A stretch of DNA of 64,000 nt from CAZSAK01 sp964605155 (GCA_964605155.1 CAZSAK010000005.1:1-64000); one strand, 5' to 3'; counted from the first letter of the stretch, positions 8,359 to 16,332 are shown. Numbers and translations: made by a program. The notes: generated by a model from the sequence alone, not told the origin.

Positions 8359-9096
8359 TCAGACAGCGGTGGTAGCGGGAAGCAGCCGATCAAATTCTGT
8401 TTTGACCACCTGATAGCATTCACAGGCCTCTGCTTCCAATCCTGGCCGGTCCAGCACAGTGATATGGCCGCGTCTGTAAAGAATCAACCCGGCGTTTTGC
8501 AATACTCCTGCGGCCTCTGTGACCCCTTCGCGACGCACACCGAGCATGTTGGCAATGAGTTCCTGCGTCATACTGAGTTCGTTAGAAGGTAGCCGGTCTA
8601 CGCTCATCAGTAACCACCGGCACAGCTGTTGATGGATGCTATGATGGCGATTGCAGACTGCCGTCTGTGCCATCTGGGTAATCAGTGCCTGGGTGTATCG
8701 TAACAGCAAATTCATCGTAGGGCCGGCACGATTGAATTCATCCTTTAACAATTGCGCCTTGAGCCTAAAGCCGTGACCCGCGCTCTGCACCAGGGCCCGG
8801 CTCGGAGTGGTATCGCCACCCATAAACAGCGCAATGCCCAGTATGCCTTCTTTGCCCACCACCGCAATCTCGGCCGAAGCGCCATTTTTCATGACGTAAA
8901 GCAGGGACACTATGGAAGTCGTAGGAAAATAGACGTAGTTCAACTGGGTGCCGGACTCATAAAGAACCTCGCCAAGCGGCATTTCTATGGATTCCAGATG
9001 GGGAAACAAGCGGGCTTGTGCGGATTCGGGCAGGGCAGCGAGAATATTGTTTTCTACTGGAAGTGAAGGTGATTTATTTAACGATAATGTCTTCAT
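8359..9096 (-). CDS. Crp/Fnr-family transcriptional regulator (copy 2)
   Basis: This 245-residue paralog of copy 1 has the same architecture: sensor barrel (LNYVYFPTTSIVSLLYVM, VVGKEGILGIALFMGG), long dimer helix, and a DNA-binding domain with LGVRREGVTEAAGVLQ followed by RRGHITVLDR and a conserved CECY motif near the C-terminus. The two proteins are alike along their length but clearly diverged. The sensor lacks the arginine/serine phosphate-binding cassette of cAMP receptors, so the ligand is unknown. It is divergent from the 9.7 kb gene, with palindrome B in between, which would allow autoregulation. Confidence 0.87.
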   Translation of the reverse strand: MKTLSLNKSPSLPVENNILAALPESAQARLFPHLESIEMPLGEVLYESGTQLNYVYFPTTSIVSLLYVMKNGASAEIAVVGKEGILGIALFMGGDTTPSRALVQSAGHGFRLKAQLLKDEFNRAGPTMNLLLRYTQALITQMAQTAVCNRHHSIHQQLCRWLLMSVDRLPSNELSMTQELIANMLGVRREGVTEAAGVLQNAGLILYRRGHITVLDRPGLEAEACECYQVVKTEFDRLLPATTAV

Positions 9097-9237
9097 GTCA
9101 AATCAGTGACTGATTTAGTTTAGATGATAAAACCCTTGATATGGAGATCCAAGCCCCAATCGTTGGAATTAAATATAACTCACTTCCCTTCCGATGTTAA
9201 GAAGCGCACATAACAAAGATTACAACGGCCTCCATAA

Positions 9238-9253
9238 CGTGCGCTATCGCACA
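9238..9253. promoter_or_regulatory. Crp-geometry palindrome, site B
   Basis: CGTGCGCTATCGCACA contains the perfect inverted repeat GTGCG-CTAT-CGCAC. It lies 142 bp upstream of the Crp-family copy 2 gene and at the left end of a 305-bp segment that is repeated at 16048. It matches the 16-bp pattern of site A. Confidence 0.55.
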
Positions 9254-9542
9254 GAGTTTCTTATGTGAGTGATTTCTGAAGATGAAAATATCAGTTGCCC
9301 GATAGGCGGTTTATCCGGCATCAAGATGGCAAGCTGACAACGTTTTTTCCGGGTCCTGAACCCACCTCTTCTCTCTCCTCACAGGGCTTTGTTATATCTG
9401 CTATCTACGTCCACTCAAGCCAAGATTACATTGTCTTCATTATTAAAGTACTCAATATATTAATGAGTGTTTTTCGCTACCCATCCGGGCTTGTCAGAAT
9501 GCTGACGCTGGATGTTGATTACTATGTTAGATAACGAACTGA
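9238..9542 (+). repeat. Duplicated leader segment, copy 1
   Basis: About 305 bp here align collinearly with 16048-16352. Conserved parts are the palindrome, a stem (TCAGTTGCC at 9291-9299 with GGCAAGCTGA at 9328-9337), a weaker terminator-like hairpin, the string AAAGTACTCAATATATTAAT and the start of the EAL gene. Identity falls off outside this block. In this copy the terminator is degenerate and the EAL coding sequence is lost after the first few codons. Confidence 0.75.
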
Positions 9543-9580
9543 AAACCTCAATTTTCCATCCTAGTATGACGTTTAGGTAA
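9524..9580 (+). pseudogene. Remnant of the start of an EAL gene
   Basis: The first six codons (ATG-TTA-GAT-AAC-GAA-CTG) are identical to the start of the EAL gene at 16333. The frame then diverges and stops at TAA 9578-9580 after 18 codons. It appears to be the truncated end of the duplicated leader segment, not a functional peptide. Confidence 0.6.
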
Positions 9581-9740
9581 TAGCTTAAATATGCCAGATA
9601 GTTGTGGAACATCGAGTGCTGTCCAGGCGAGAAATAAGGCTGACTGTCGTGAGCACCGGGTATGTCAATTGACGCGAATATCCCGGCGTATAGTCTGGCC
9701 AGGTCAAATTACCTGTAAAAATAGCCCAGGAGGTTATGAC

Positions 9741-10160
9741 ATGAAACGTTTATTTATTTTCTGTCTTTTTATCGCACCTGTCACATTTGCGAATTCGGAA
9801 ACCACATCAACTCAATTTATATGGCAGGCCCCGAATACCCGAACCGATGGTTCACGCTTATTGCCCTCCGAGATTGAGAAACATACCGTGAAATGCGGAT
9901 TGCTACCGGGCACTTATACATTGAAGAAAAAAGTAGCAATGCCCGTAGTAAAGGCCTCGATTGATTTTGCAACACGCGGTGGCGATGGATACCGTTACTG
10001 TGTAGTAACGGCCACTGACAAACATGGTGAGGAATCCATGCCGGGAGGCGAAATCAGGTTTTATATGTCTGCGGGGAAAGCAATGATCGATAAACCCGGG
10101 GAAAATGATGCTCCGGATAGTGATATGGCCAGGTTTGTAGAGGGTCCGGTTGGCGAATAA
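9741..10160 (+). CDS. Exported fibronectin type III-like protein
   Basis: This 139-residue protein has a short Sec signal peptide (MKRLFIFCLFIAPVTFANS). The rest is one beta-sandwich-like domain: FIWQAPNTRTDGSRLLPSEI, then YTLKKKVAMP and DGYRYCVVTATDKHGEES, the last matching the terminal strands of an FN3 module. Two Cys residues could form a disulphide. The ATG has an excellent AGGAGG site. A second, partial copy of its 3' end with downstream DNA lies at 11071-11541. It is probably a periplasmic or surface binding protein; the ligand is unknown. Confidence 0.7.
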   Translation: MKRLFIFCLFIAPVTFANSETTSTQFIWQAPNTRTDGSRLLPSEIEKHTVKCGLLPGTYTLKKKVAMPVVKASIDFATRGGDGYRYCVVTATDKHGEESMPGGEIRFYMSAGKAMIDKPGENDAPDSDMARFVEGPVGE

Positions 10161-10529
10161 GGATACTAATGGGCAGGATATGGAACCTCATATTTAAAGA
10201 CCTCCAGGAATACGGGCCCGGTAACCAGGAGATTTAAAAAAGTTTTGGAATCCGGCTTGCTGGAAAATAACAATACTACTAAATAATCCGGCATTCAGTA
10301 GATTGCTTTTTATGCACTATTGCTCATCGCTGAACGGGAAAACCATGTTCACCAGGCTATGCCGTTTATGTGCGATTCCGAACAGAATGGATCTGCTTTG
10401 TACTGTATGTTGATTACGCTGCTCTGAAGAAGATTGTGCACTATGTTTTTCTAAAAGGTGCGATCAGTTAGCGTTTAACCCTGGTTGATCAGGAGATTGA
10501 CATGAAAACTTCAACATATTTTCTGATGG
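10056..10529 (+). repeat. Direct repeat, copy 1 (FN3 gene tail plus downstream)
   Basis: About 470 bp covering the last 35 codons of the FN3-like gene and its downstream region align with 11071-11541, with scattered substitutions. The two copies are about 1.0 kb apart and bracket the Tat-type repeat gene. Both end within a start codon followed by a Ser-Thr-x-Phe-Leu coding stretch. Confidence 0.8.
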
Positions 10530-10552
10530 ATATGAATCTGTCTAAGAATTAA
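10502..10552 (+). pseudogene. Chimeric relic: small exported gene start joined to SYLF gene end
   Basis: The frame reads MKTSTYFL, matching the start of the 56-residue gene at 11518 (MNASTCFL). It then reads MDMNLSKN-stop, matching the last codons of the SYLF gene (MDENLSKN). The 45 bp after the stop also resemble the sequence after the SYLF gene. An internal deletion between two former genes is the simplest explanation. Confidence 0.55.
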
Positions 10553-10629
10553 ATGATCGGTTAAAGAGCGATCGAATGCGGCCGCGCTTCATTTTTTCGG
10601 TAACATAAAATTATCAGGAGTAATGTGAT

Positions 10630-10956
10630 ATGAATGCGGAAAATAATCAAATAGGGCATGACAACTCAAGAAGGAAGTTCATTAAAAAAATGGCCTACAT
10701 CCCGCCAGTAGTAATGTCGCTGAGCACGGTACCTTCATACGCCACAACTGGTTCACCACGACAATATAAGGATTCTAGCCAGGTGAAGGACTACAAACAC
10801 GGGCACAATGAAAGATACGAGAAGGATGACAAGCACGTGCACAATGAAAGATACGAGAAGGATGACAAGCATGGGCACAATGGAAGACACGAGAAGGATG
10901 ACAAAGATAGAAGAGATAGTAAAAAGAATTGGAATAACCCTCACGCTAAGAAGTGA
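10630..10956 (+). CDS. Tat-type exported protein with His/Asp/Lys-rich tandem repeats
   Basis: The 108-residue product has a twin-arginine-like leader (SRRKFIKKMAYIPPVVMSLS, ending PSYA-TTG). After it come three 12-residue repeats of the form H-G-H-N-E-R-Y-E-K-D-D-K, encoded by 36-bp units at 10798-10833, 10834-10869 and 10870-10905. The mature part is very hydrophilic, with many His and Asp residues, and could bind metal ions. Leaders of this kind occur on small exported proteins in gammaproteobacteria. A strong terminator follows. The function is unknown; metal binding is only suggested by composition. Confidence 0.65.
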   Translation: MNAENNQIGHDNSRRKFIKKMAYIPPVVMSLSTVPSYATTGSPRQYKDSSQVKDYKHGHNERYEKDDKHVHNERYEKDDKHGHNGRHEKDDKDRRDSKKNWNNPHAKK

Positions 10957-10967
10957 GGGTTTCGCGA

Positions 10968-11000
10968 GCGCCTGGTAATGTTAGCGCCGGGCGCTTTTTT
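10968..11000 (+). terminator. Rho-independent terminator
   Basis: GCGCCTGG (10968-10975) pairs with CCGGGCGC (10987-10994) including one G-T pair, followed by six T. A second hairpin (ACCCTCAC with GTGAGGGT) overlaps the end of the coding sequence just upstream. Confidence 0.85.
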
Positions 11001-11070
11001 GTTCTGTATAATTCAACTCTGAATTGTTCGCTTCATTCCCCGTTTGAGTCCTTTGTTGTCAAGTGGGTTT

Positions 11071-11541
11071 AGGTTTATATGTCTACGGGGGCAGCAATGA
11101 TCGATAACCCCGGGGGAAATGGGACTCCGGGTTCTGGTATGGCCAGGTTTGTAGAGAGTCCGGTTGGCGAAGTAAGAATACCAATGGGCAGGATATGGAA
11201 CCTCAGAATTAAAGACCTGCAGGGATGCGGGCCCGGGTAACCAGTAGATTTAAATAAAGTTTCGGAATACGACTTGCTGGAAAATAACAGTACTATTAAA
11301 TAACCCGGCATCCAGTAGATCGCTTTTTATGCACTATTGCACATCGCTCAATATGAAAAACATGATCACCAGGTGCTGCCGTTTATGTGCGGTTCCGAAC
11401 AGAACGTATCTGCTTTGTGCTGTATGTTGATTGCACTACTCTGAAAAGGATTGAGCGCATGTTTTTCTAAAGGGTGCGGTTAGTCAGCGTTTAGCCCTGG
11501 TTGATCAGGGAGTTGAAATGAATGCTTCAACATGTTTTCTG
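11071..11541 (+). repeat. Direct repeat, copy 2
   Basis: This segment is the second copy of the FN3 gene tail and its downstream region. The FN3 frame is not preceded by the rest of the gene, so this copy is a non-functional relic for that gene. It supplies the leader and first eight codons of the intact 56-residue gene at 11518. Confidence 0.8.
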
Positions 11542-11688
11542 TTGGCAGTTGCCTCGTTAGTTCTCACTCTTATGAGTTCCTTACGGGATATACAGCATAC
11601 GGCAGAAGCAAGGGGGATTGCTATCAACCATTCGGACGGGTTGTATAGCGATGGAATCAGTCAGGTATCAGGGGGCGCAGTACCATGA
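11518..11688 (+). CDS. 56-residue exported peptide
   Basis: The frame ATG 11518 to TGA 11686-11688 encodes a peptide with a hydrophobic N-terminal signal-like helix (FLLAVASLVLTLMSSL) and a short polar tail. AGGGAG lies 6 bases upstream of the start. Its stop overlaps the start of the next gene (ATGA), so the two are probably translationally coupled. The second Met at residue 19 is inside the hydrophobic stretch. No family recognised. Confidence 0.6.
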   Translation: MNASTCFLLAVASLVLTLMSSLRDIQHTAEARGIAINHSDGLYSDGISQVSGGAVP

Positions 11689-12356
11689 GAACGGAACGGT
11701 TCATTCGCACTCTCCTGACAGTGTTTCTCGGCCTCGCCATGTTCGTTCCGGGCCTTTCCAGTGGCCGTGCCATTGGGTTACCTGCTGATACCATACCACC
11801 CCAAATCTACCACACGCCGATGACACATATTGCCGAAGGCATGCCGGTGCGAATTCAGGCAACGGTAATCGACAATGTCGAAGTCAGCGCAGTAATCCTG
11901 AATTATCGTCACGCGGGTGATACCGAATACACCCGGGCGCAGATGCTCGAGGCAGCCGGCAGCGATATCTATTCGGCGGACCTGCCCGACAACTTTGGTC
12001 CGCGGATCGAATATATCATCGAGGCGAATGACAAGTCAGGCAATGTCGCCATAAATGAGCCCCATGAGATTGTAGTGCCGGTAATGTCCACGATGCAGAC
12101 CGACGTCGTGCCGCTTGAGCATGAAGAGCCCGGTTTGAATCTGCAATCTGAGGAACGCGGCATGAGCAAGTGGATATGGATCGGGCTTGGCGCGTTGGCA
12201 GTGGGAGCCCTGGCCAGCGGCGGAGGCAGCGGGAGCAGCGGCAACAACACAACGAATACTGGCGGCATCGGTAACACCGGCGCAGACTCCGGAACGAGCA
12301 ATACCGGCACAGGCATAGGGACAATTACCATCAACGCGCCCGTGCCTCAACCCTAG
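11685..12356 (+). CDS. Exported Ig-like protein with C-terminal membrane segment and Gly/Ser/Asn tail
   Basis: This 223-residue protein has a signal peptide (residues 1-30). A beta-sandwich domain at about 38-130 begins DTIPPQIYHTP and carries VIDNVEVSAVILNYR and YIIEANDKSGNVA, a pattern common in surface Ig/FN3-like modules. An acidic linker follows, then a membrane helix (WIWIGLGALAVGALASGG) and a low-complexity GSGSSGNNTTNTGG tail. The arrangement suggests a membrane-anchored periplasmic protein. It is coupled to the 56-residue gene upstream and is 22 bp from the lipoprotein gene downstream. Function unknown. Confidence 0.7.
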   Translation: MRTERFIRTLLTVFLGLAMFVPGLSSGRAIGLPADTIPPQIYHTPMTHIAEGMPVRIQATVIDNVEVSAVILNYRHAGDTEYTRAQMLEAAGSDIYSADLPDNFGPRIEYIIEANDKSGNVAINEPHEIVVPVMSTMQTDVVPLEHEEPGLNLQSEERGMSKWIWIGLGALAVGALASGGGSGSSGNNTTNTGGIGNTGADSGTSNTGTGIGTITINAPVPQP

Positions 12357-12378
12357 TACCAGTCGATAGTGCCAGTTA

Positions 12379-13869
12379 ATGCAACAACACGATACTCACA
12401 TCATGCATGCGCTGCTCCGGAAAACCTATCCACTGTTGTTTCTCTTCCCCGTTGTACTTGCGGGGTGTAATCAAGACAGCAGGTCCTCACAGGTTCAAGA
12501 TGCGGGTGTACCTCTGCCGGCCGCGGTAGTGAGCCTGCCTTCTCAGGGCGTGCTTGCCGTCCAGATATTCAAGGACAGCGATACGACATCGCTGTTCACA
12601 AAGCCTGATATCGATATGAATGCGGACAGCGTGACGCTCGAGTTCAGTGCGCCCACCGGCCAACATATTTTCACCGTGATGTTCGAGTATACCGATCATG
12701 AGTTCAATCAGGTCGACGGTGCGCCATGGCCGCTGGCGTACTGGACCAGCGAACCTCAGCAGATCACCGAGGGTGAGAGCCTGTCACTCGAAATCAATGA
12801 GTATATCTTCATAGATTCTGATTCCGATGGCATCAGCAACGCGCAGGAATTGAAAGATCGTACCAATCCCGGCGATGCCGATGATCCTGCCGTTGTCACT
12901 GATCCGGGTACAACCGATCCCAATACGACCGATCCCGGTACGACCGATCCCGGTACGTCCGATCCCAATACAACCGATCCCAATACGACCGATCCCGGTA
13001 CGACCGATCCCAATACAACCGATCCCAATACAACCGATCCCAATACGACCGATCCCAATACGACCGATCCGGGTACGATCGATCCGGGTATACCAGACGG
13101 TACGGTGATCATTCTGCCCGATGGTATCTGGCGTGGCGAGGGCAAGAACCAGACACCGAATCTGGGCAATGTCTTTGCCATCGTCAGTGCCACCCGTGTA
13201 TTCTTAATGGAGAACAATACGATCTATGATGGTAAATTCACGATGGATGCCCCCCAGGAAGGCACCACCAGTACGAACTCATTCACGGGCAGCGTCGATG
13301 TCTACACCATCTATGGTGACAAGCTGACGGCGTCGGCCCCCGTCGTCGTTACCGGCAGCAGACCTGACGACAAGCACCTGTCATTGCAGGTGGATGCGGT
13401 CGGCAATATCCTCGCGCAACAGCAGTTGAGCCTTTCTTTTGATAAGGACTACAATAAAGATTCCTCGCAGGCGCGGATCACGGATATATGGCAGATCTCC
13501 ATCGATCAGCCGTACTATTTAATGGTATTCCCCATTGACGGCAATGGCACGGTGACCGGCGCTTCGGATACCGATGGCTGCCTGTATAGCGGTAACATCC
13601 TTGTAGAGAATACTAAATTCAATCTCTATCGCGTTGAGATGTCGCTGCAGGATCAGGTCAGTGGCGCATGCGGCGTGTTCACCGGCGCGGACTATACCGG
13701 CTATGCAGTGCAGTTTCCTGACGGAAACACCCTGTTCATGCTGGTGGCTAACGGCGACCATGCCCTGAACTTCGAACTGACACGGTTGGGGAAGAAGACC
13801 GCCAACGACGCGCGCTATCCACGACCGGTCACGCCACAAGACAATAGCGTCCGCCGAAACAGGCACTGA
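12379..13869 (+). CDS. Surface lipoprotein with TDPNT/TDPGT tandem repeats and calcium-type motif
   Basis: The 496-residue product has a lipoprotein signal (PLLFLFPVVLAGC, Cys about residue 29). A beta-rich N-terminal domain follows, then an EF-hand-like thrombospondin type 3 motif (DSDSDGISNAQELKDRTNPGDADD) likely to bind calcium. Thirteen pentapeptide repeats (T-D-P-N/G-T) come next, then a C-terminal beta-rich domain of about 250 residues. The repeat region looks like a flexible stalk. ATG 12403 is an alternative start giving a tighter signal peptide. It follows the Ig-like gene by 22 bp, probably in one operon. The C-terminal domain is not recognised. Confidence 0.75.
   Translation: MQQHDTHIMHALLRKTYPLLFLFPVVLAGCNQDSRSSQVQDAGVPLPAAVVSLPSQGVLAVQIFKDSDTTSLFTKPDIDMNADSVTLEFSAPTGQHIFTVMFEYTDHEFNQVDGAPWPLAYWTSEPQQITEGESLSLEINEYIFIDSDSDGISNAQELKDRTNPGDADDPAVVTDPGTTDPNTTDPGTTDPGTSDPNTTDPNTTDPGTTDPNTTDPNTTDPNTTDPNTTDPGTIDPGIPDGTVIILPDGIWRGEGKNQTPNLGNVFAIVSATRVFLMENNTIYDGKFTMDAPQEGTTSTNSFTGSVDVYTIYGDKLTASAPVVVTGSRPDDKHLSLQVDAVGNILAQQQLSLSFDKDYNKDSSQARITDIWQISIDQPYYLMVFPIDGNGTVTGASDTDGCLYSGNILVENTKFNLYRVEMSLQDQVSGACGVFTGADYTGYAVQFPDGNTLFMLVANGDHALNFELTRLGKKTANDARYPRPVTPQDNSVRRNRH
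12898..13092 (+). repeat. 15-bp coding tandem repeat array
   Basis: About thirteen 15-bp units of the form ACC-GAT-CCC-AAT/GGT-ACG encode the TDPNT/TDPGT stalk. The units are nearly identical at the DNA level, so copy number may vary by slippage. Confidence 0.85.
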
Positions 13870-13955
13870 TAACGGCGGTAGCATCAACGCAATACTGCCC
13901 GCAGTCATATCTATATTGGGATTGGTTTGTACCCTGCCAACACGAGTTGGACAGG

Positions 13956-14018
13956 GTAAGGAACCTGAATGTTAAAGGATCATACGATTGCGGACCTGAT
14001 AACCAGAAGATTTCAATA
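13956..14018 (+). repeat. Degenerate third copy of the FN3 downstream repeat
   Basis: This stretch (GGAACCTGAATGTTAAAGG through GATAACCAGAAGATTTCAAT) aligns with parts of the repeats at 10180-10235 and 11195-11260, which read GGAACCTCA-ATTTAAAG and GGTAACCAG-AGATTTAAA. It is shorter and more diverged than the other two copies. Confidence 0.5.
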
Positions 14019-14042
14019 ATGCCGTGCTGGCCGCGAATTTCA

Positions 14043-15002
14043 TTAATTATTAGTCTGTGCCTCAATATGAGTCAGTGTCTGCTGAAAGATGCCGGTGTTT
14101 TCTCCGCCCAGCTCCACCGCTCGCCGTGCCAGTGATTCTGCTTCGACCCACTGCCCCTGATCGGCCAGGACCTGTGCCAGATTGTTGAATGCCACTCCCG
14201 CCTGCGGGTGCTCGCGCGTCGCCGCACGGAATGCCTCTTCGGCGCCTTGCAGGTCACCGAGTGCATAACGGCTGTTACCCAATCCCATTTGTGCCCCAAG
14301 ACTTTTGGGCCAGCGTTGCAACGCCGTACTGTAGGCTGTGGAAGTATCCCGCCAGCGTTTGATATCCTCAAGCGCCAGCACAGATTGCAGGTACGGCAGT
14401 TCCTCTGCCGTTTGCGGAAGCTTGTCCGGTGGCAATACTACAACGGCCCAGTAGTCACTACGCCGCCAGGTGCGCTCGAAGGTTCTCATCGAGGTGATAA
14501 GTCTGCGCTTACGACCCGAGCGGAGTATCACCTTGGTGTTGACCATGTCAAAACCCACGACTACGGCATAATGCCAGAAGGGCATGATACTGATCCCCAG
14601 ATTCTGCAACACCAGTACCGGATTGCCGGCAGCGACTTCGGTGGTGAGTGCTTCAAGTTGCGGACGTAGCACATAAGGCACCCGTCCATGGCGACGCGCG
14701 GCCGCGAGCAATTCAAACTGCAGGCTGCCTTTTCGTCCGGGCAGATAGACTTGTGGCATCAGTTCTTCGGGAGTGATATTCAGCCCCGAGCTGTCAAGCA
14801 CGGTAGCCAGCGCAGCCGGACCGCACTGGTGGGTTTCCTGTGGGAAAAACGGCACGTCTGTGAGCTCCACCATAGGAGGGGACACCGCCGTTGATTTGAT
14901 CATTCGATCGGTCTGCGGGGTAGCGCAACCGGCCAGCATAACCGGCAGTAACACTAAAAGTATAACACCCGGCCAGGACCGGGTGTTTGTGTGGTCACGC
15001 AT
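14043..15002 (-). CDS. PA2778-family cysteine peptidase lipoprotein with TPR domain
   Basis: The 319-residue product has a lipobox (VMLAGC, Cys 26). A C39-like papain-fold domain follows, with VPFFPQETHQCGPAALATVL (catalytic Cys about residue 59) and FWHYAVVVGF (catalytic His about residue 144). TPR repeats fill the last 100 residues (LGLGNSRYALGDLQGAEEAF, NNLAQVLADQGQW). This matches the PA2778 family, which is usually encoded next to PA2779-type proteins, as here. Biological substrate is unknown. It lies 23 bp after the PA2779-type gene on the same strand, so they are probably cotranscribed. Confidence 0.88.
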   Translation of the reverse strand: MRDHTNTRSWPGVILLVLLPVMLAGCATPQTDRMIKSTAVSPPMVELTDVPFFPQETHQCGPAALATVLDSSGLNITPEELMPQVYLPGRKGSLQFELLAAARRHGRVPYVLRPQLEALTTEVAAGNPVLVLQNLGISIMPFWHYAVVVGFDMVNTKVILRSGRKRRLITSMRTFERTWRRSDYWAVVVLPPDKLPQTAEELPYLQSVLALEDIKRWRDTSTAYSTALQRWPKSLGAQMGLGNSRYALGDLQGAEEAFRAATREHPQAGVAFNNLAQVLADQGQWVEAESLARRAVELGGENTGIFQQTLTHIEAQTNN

Positions 15003-15025
15003 GGATTAAAAACCCGAATGAGTCC

Positions 15026-15436
15026 CTACGGGCGTGCGGAGCCTTTCTTGGTAAACGGGAACACGTTAGTGAGGCCGAGGAGGTCGGTGATCAGCAACAC
15101 CAGGAAGATCAACAGCACCGCGCCCACAACATCGCCGCCAGCTGGCATTTTGTCGATACTCTTGGCCAGTTGCTGGGCCTCGTCATCGGTGAGCGCATCT
15201 ACTCGCGCCTGCAGCTCTGCAGGTTCAACACCGAGTGACGCCAGCTTTGCTTTCACGTCTTCTCTATTCAGGGCTTCATGTATGCGGGCGCGTTGTTGTT
15301 GTGTCTGGGTGGCATGTACCACGGCTTCAGTGCCGACCATGGTGGCATTCGCGGCCGGCAGATGCAGGCACAGGGTGAGCAAGCCGACGGTAACGATGTA
15401 ACTGACGGGTTTGGTATATCTATGAAATAATCTCAC
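15026..15436 (-). CDS. PA2779-family protein (copy 1)
   Basis: I start this gene at GTG 15436 because AAGGAG lies 7 bases upstream; an ATG at 15469 lacks one. The 136-residue product has a signal/anchor helix, a Thr/Met-Val start to the mature domain (ATMVGTEAVV), a helical segment RIHEALNREDVKAKLASLGV with the conserved ALT-DEAQ-L motif, and a C-terminal membrane helix (VLLIFLVLLITDLLG). It is a paralog of the next gene and the usual partner of the PA2778 peptidase. The conserved central helices may be the peptidase's substrate or regulator, which is not established. Confidence 0.85.
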   Translation of the reverse strand: MRLFHRYTKPVSYIVTVGLLTLCLHLPAANATMVGTEAVVHATQTQQQRARIHEALNREDVKAKLASLGVEPAELQARVDALTDDEAQQLAKSIDKMPAGGDVVGAVLLIFLVLLITDLLGLTNVFPFTKKGSARP

Positions 15437-15589
15437 AACAGCACTCCTTGGAATTGATGGCCGCAACATATATTATCTACTGTGGCCTGATTAATACAAT
15501 AGTGTCCTGATATTTTGTCTGCTATTTGCAGGCCGTCAACTGGCAGTGGCAGGGTATTCTCAAGAATTAATCTGTTTTATCAGTTTTCC

Positions 15590-15943
15590 CTAGAGGATAA
15601 GAACCAGTATCAGGACCAGCAACAGAAAGTTCACCATACCGGCTCCCGCGGGCATCCCATCGAGATGTTTAGAAAGTATTTGCGCCTCACTCTCTGTCAA
15701 CGCATCTACACGTGCTTGTGCTTGCAGAGGATCGACACCGAGGAATAATAGCTGCGACTGTACCTCTTCGCGATTGAGAGTGTCTCGAATCCGGTTGCGC
15801 TCTTGTTGGTTCAGTGTGGCATTAATCGCTGCCCCGGTGTCAACCATGGTGGCGTTCAAGGCAGGCGGGTACAGGCTCAGAACAAGCATGCTGGTTATGA
15901 TGCCGCAACCGGCCACTTTGGCGAAATGGTGTAATTTATTCAT
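15590..15943 (-). CDS. PA2779-family protein (copy 2)
   Basis: The 117-residue product has the same plan as copy 1: signal helix, ATMVDTGAAINATLNQQERN, a NREEV helix, VDALTESEAQILSKHLDGMP and a final hydrophobic helix that ends almost at the stop. It lacks the charged C-terminal tail of copy 1. AGGAG sits 7 bases before ATG 15943. It lies upstream of copy 1 on the same strand with a 153-bp gap. Tandem duplication of the PA2779-type gene is the simplest origin. Confidence 0.83.
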   Translation of the reverse strand: MNKLHHFAKVAGCGIITSMLVLSLYPPALNATMVDTGAAINATLNQQERNRIRDTLNREEVQSQLLFLGVDPLQAQARVDALTESEAQILSKHLDGMPAGAGMVNFLLLVLILVLIL

Positions 15944-16047
15944 CTATAGTCTCCTGGATTGGGTTTGGTCGTAACCGTGAGACTGTTTAATACGGCTAAA
16001 ACCAATATCATCACCGGCATATAATCCGGTAAATTGTAGCCGCGCTC

Positions 16048-16063
16048 TGTGCGATAGCGCACA
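16048..16063. promoter_or_regulatory. Crp-geometry palindrome, site C
   Basis: TGTGCGATAGCGCACA sits inside a 22-bp near-perfect palindrome (CTCTGTGCG...CGCACAGAG). It is the best match to the shared pattern and lies between the divergent PA2779-type copy 2 and EAL genes, 105 bp from the former. Confidence 0.6.
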
Positions 16064-16084
16064 GAGCTTCTTATGTGAGTGATG

Positions 16085-16208
16085 TATAAAGATGAAAATG
16101 TCAGTTGCCTGAGAGGCGGTGTATCCGGGATCAAGATGGCAAGCTGACTTTTACTTTACCCGGGCCCTGCACCTCCCTCCCTCTCCCCCCTCGCAGGGCC
16201 TTTTTTTT
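16085..16208 (+). ncRNA. Candidate structured leader or small RNA ending at a terminator
   Basis: Between site C and the EAL gene there is a stem TCAGTTGCC (16101-16109) with GGCAAGCTGA (16138-16147, one bulged base), enclosing a loop with conserved ATCCGG-ATCAAGATGGC. An 8-bp terminator stem and eight T follow. The stem and loop are conserved in the second copy at 9291-9337. It could be a small RNA or an attenuator upstream of the EAL gene. It does not match a riboswitch class I can recall. The 5' end is not known. Confidence 0.45.
16163..16208 (+). terminator. Strong rho-independent terminator ahead of the EAL gene
   Basis: GGCCCTGC (16163-16170) pairs perfectly with GCAGGGCC (16193-16200), with a C-rich loop and a run of eight T. 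It lies 125 bp before the EAL start codon, so it either ends a separate small RNA or controls read-through into the EAL gene. Confidence 0.85.
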
Positions 16209-16332
16209 GCCCCGTTAGATCACTCAAGCCAACATTACATTGTCATTATTATTAAAGTACTCAATATATTAATGAGTGTTTTTCACGAGCCACCTAAGCT
16301 TGCCATGATGTCGATGCTGGATATTCATCACT

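Noticed and set aside
12756..13217. 153-codon minus-strand frame across the TDPNT repeats
   Set aside because: The repeats are open on both strands because of their 15-bp period; the plus-strand frame has signal peptide and domains.
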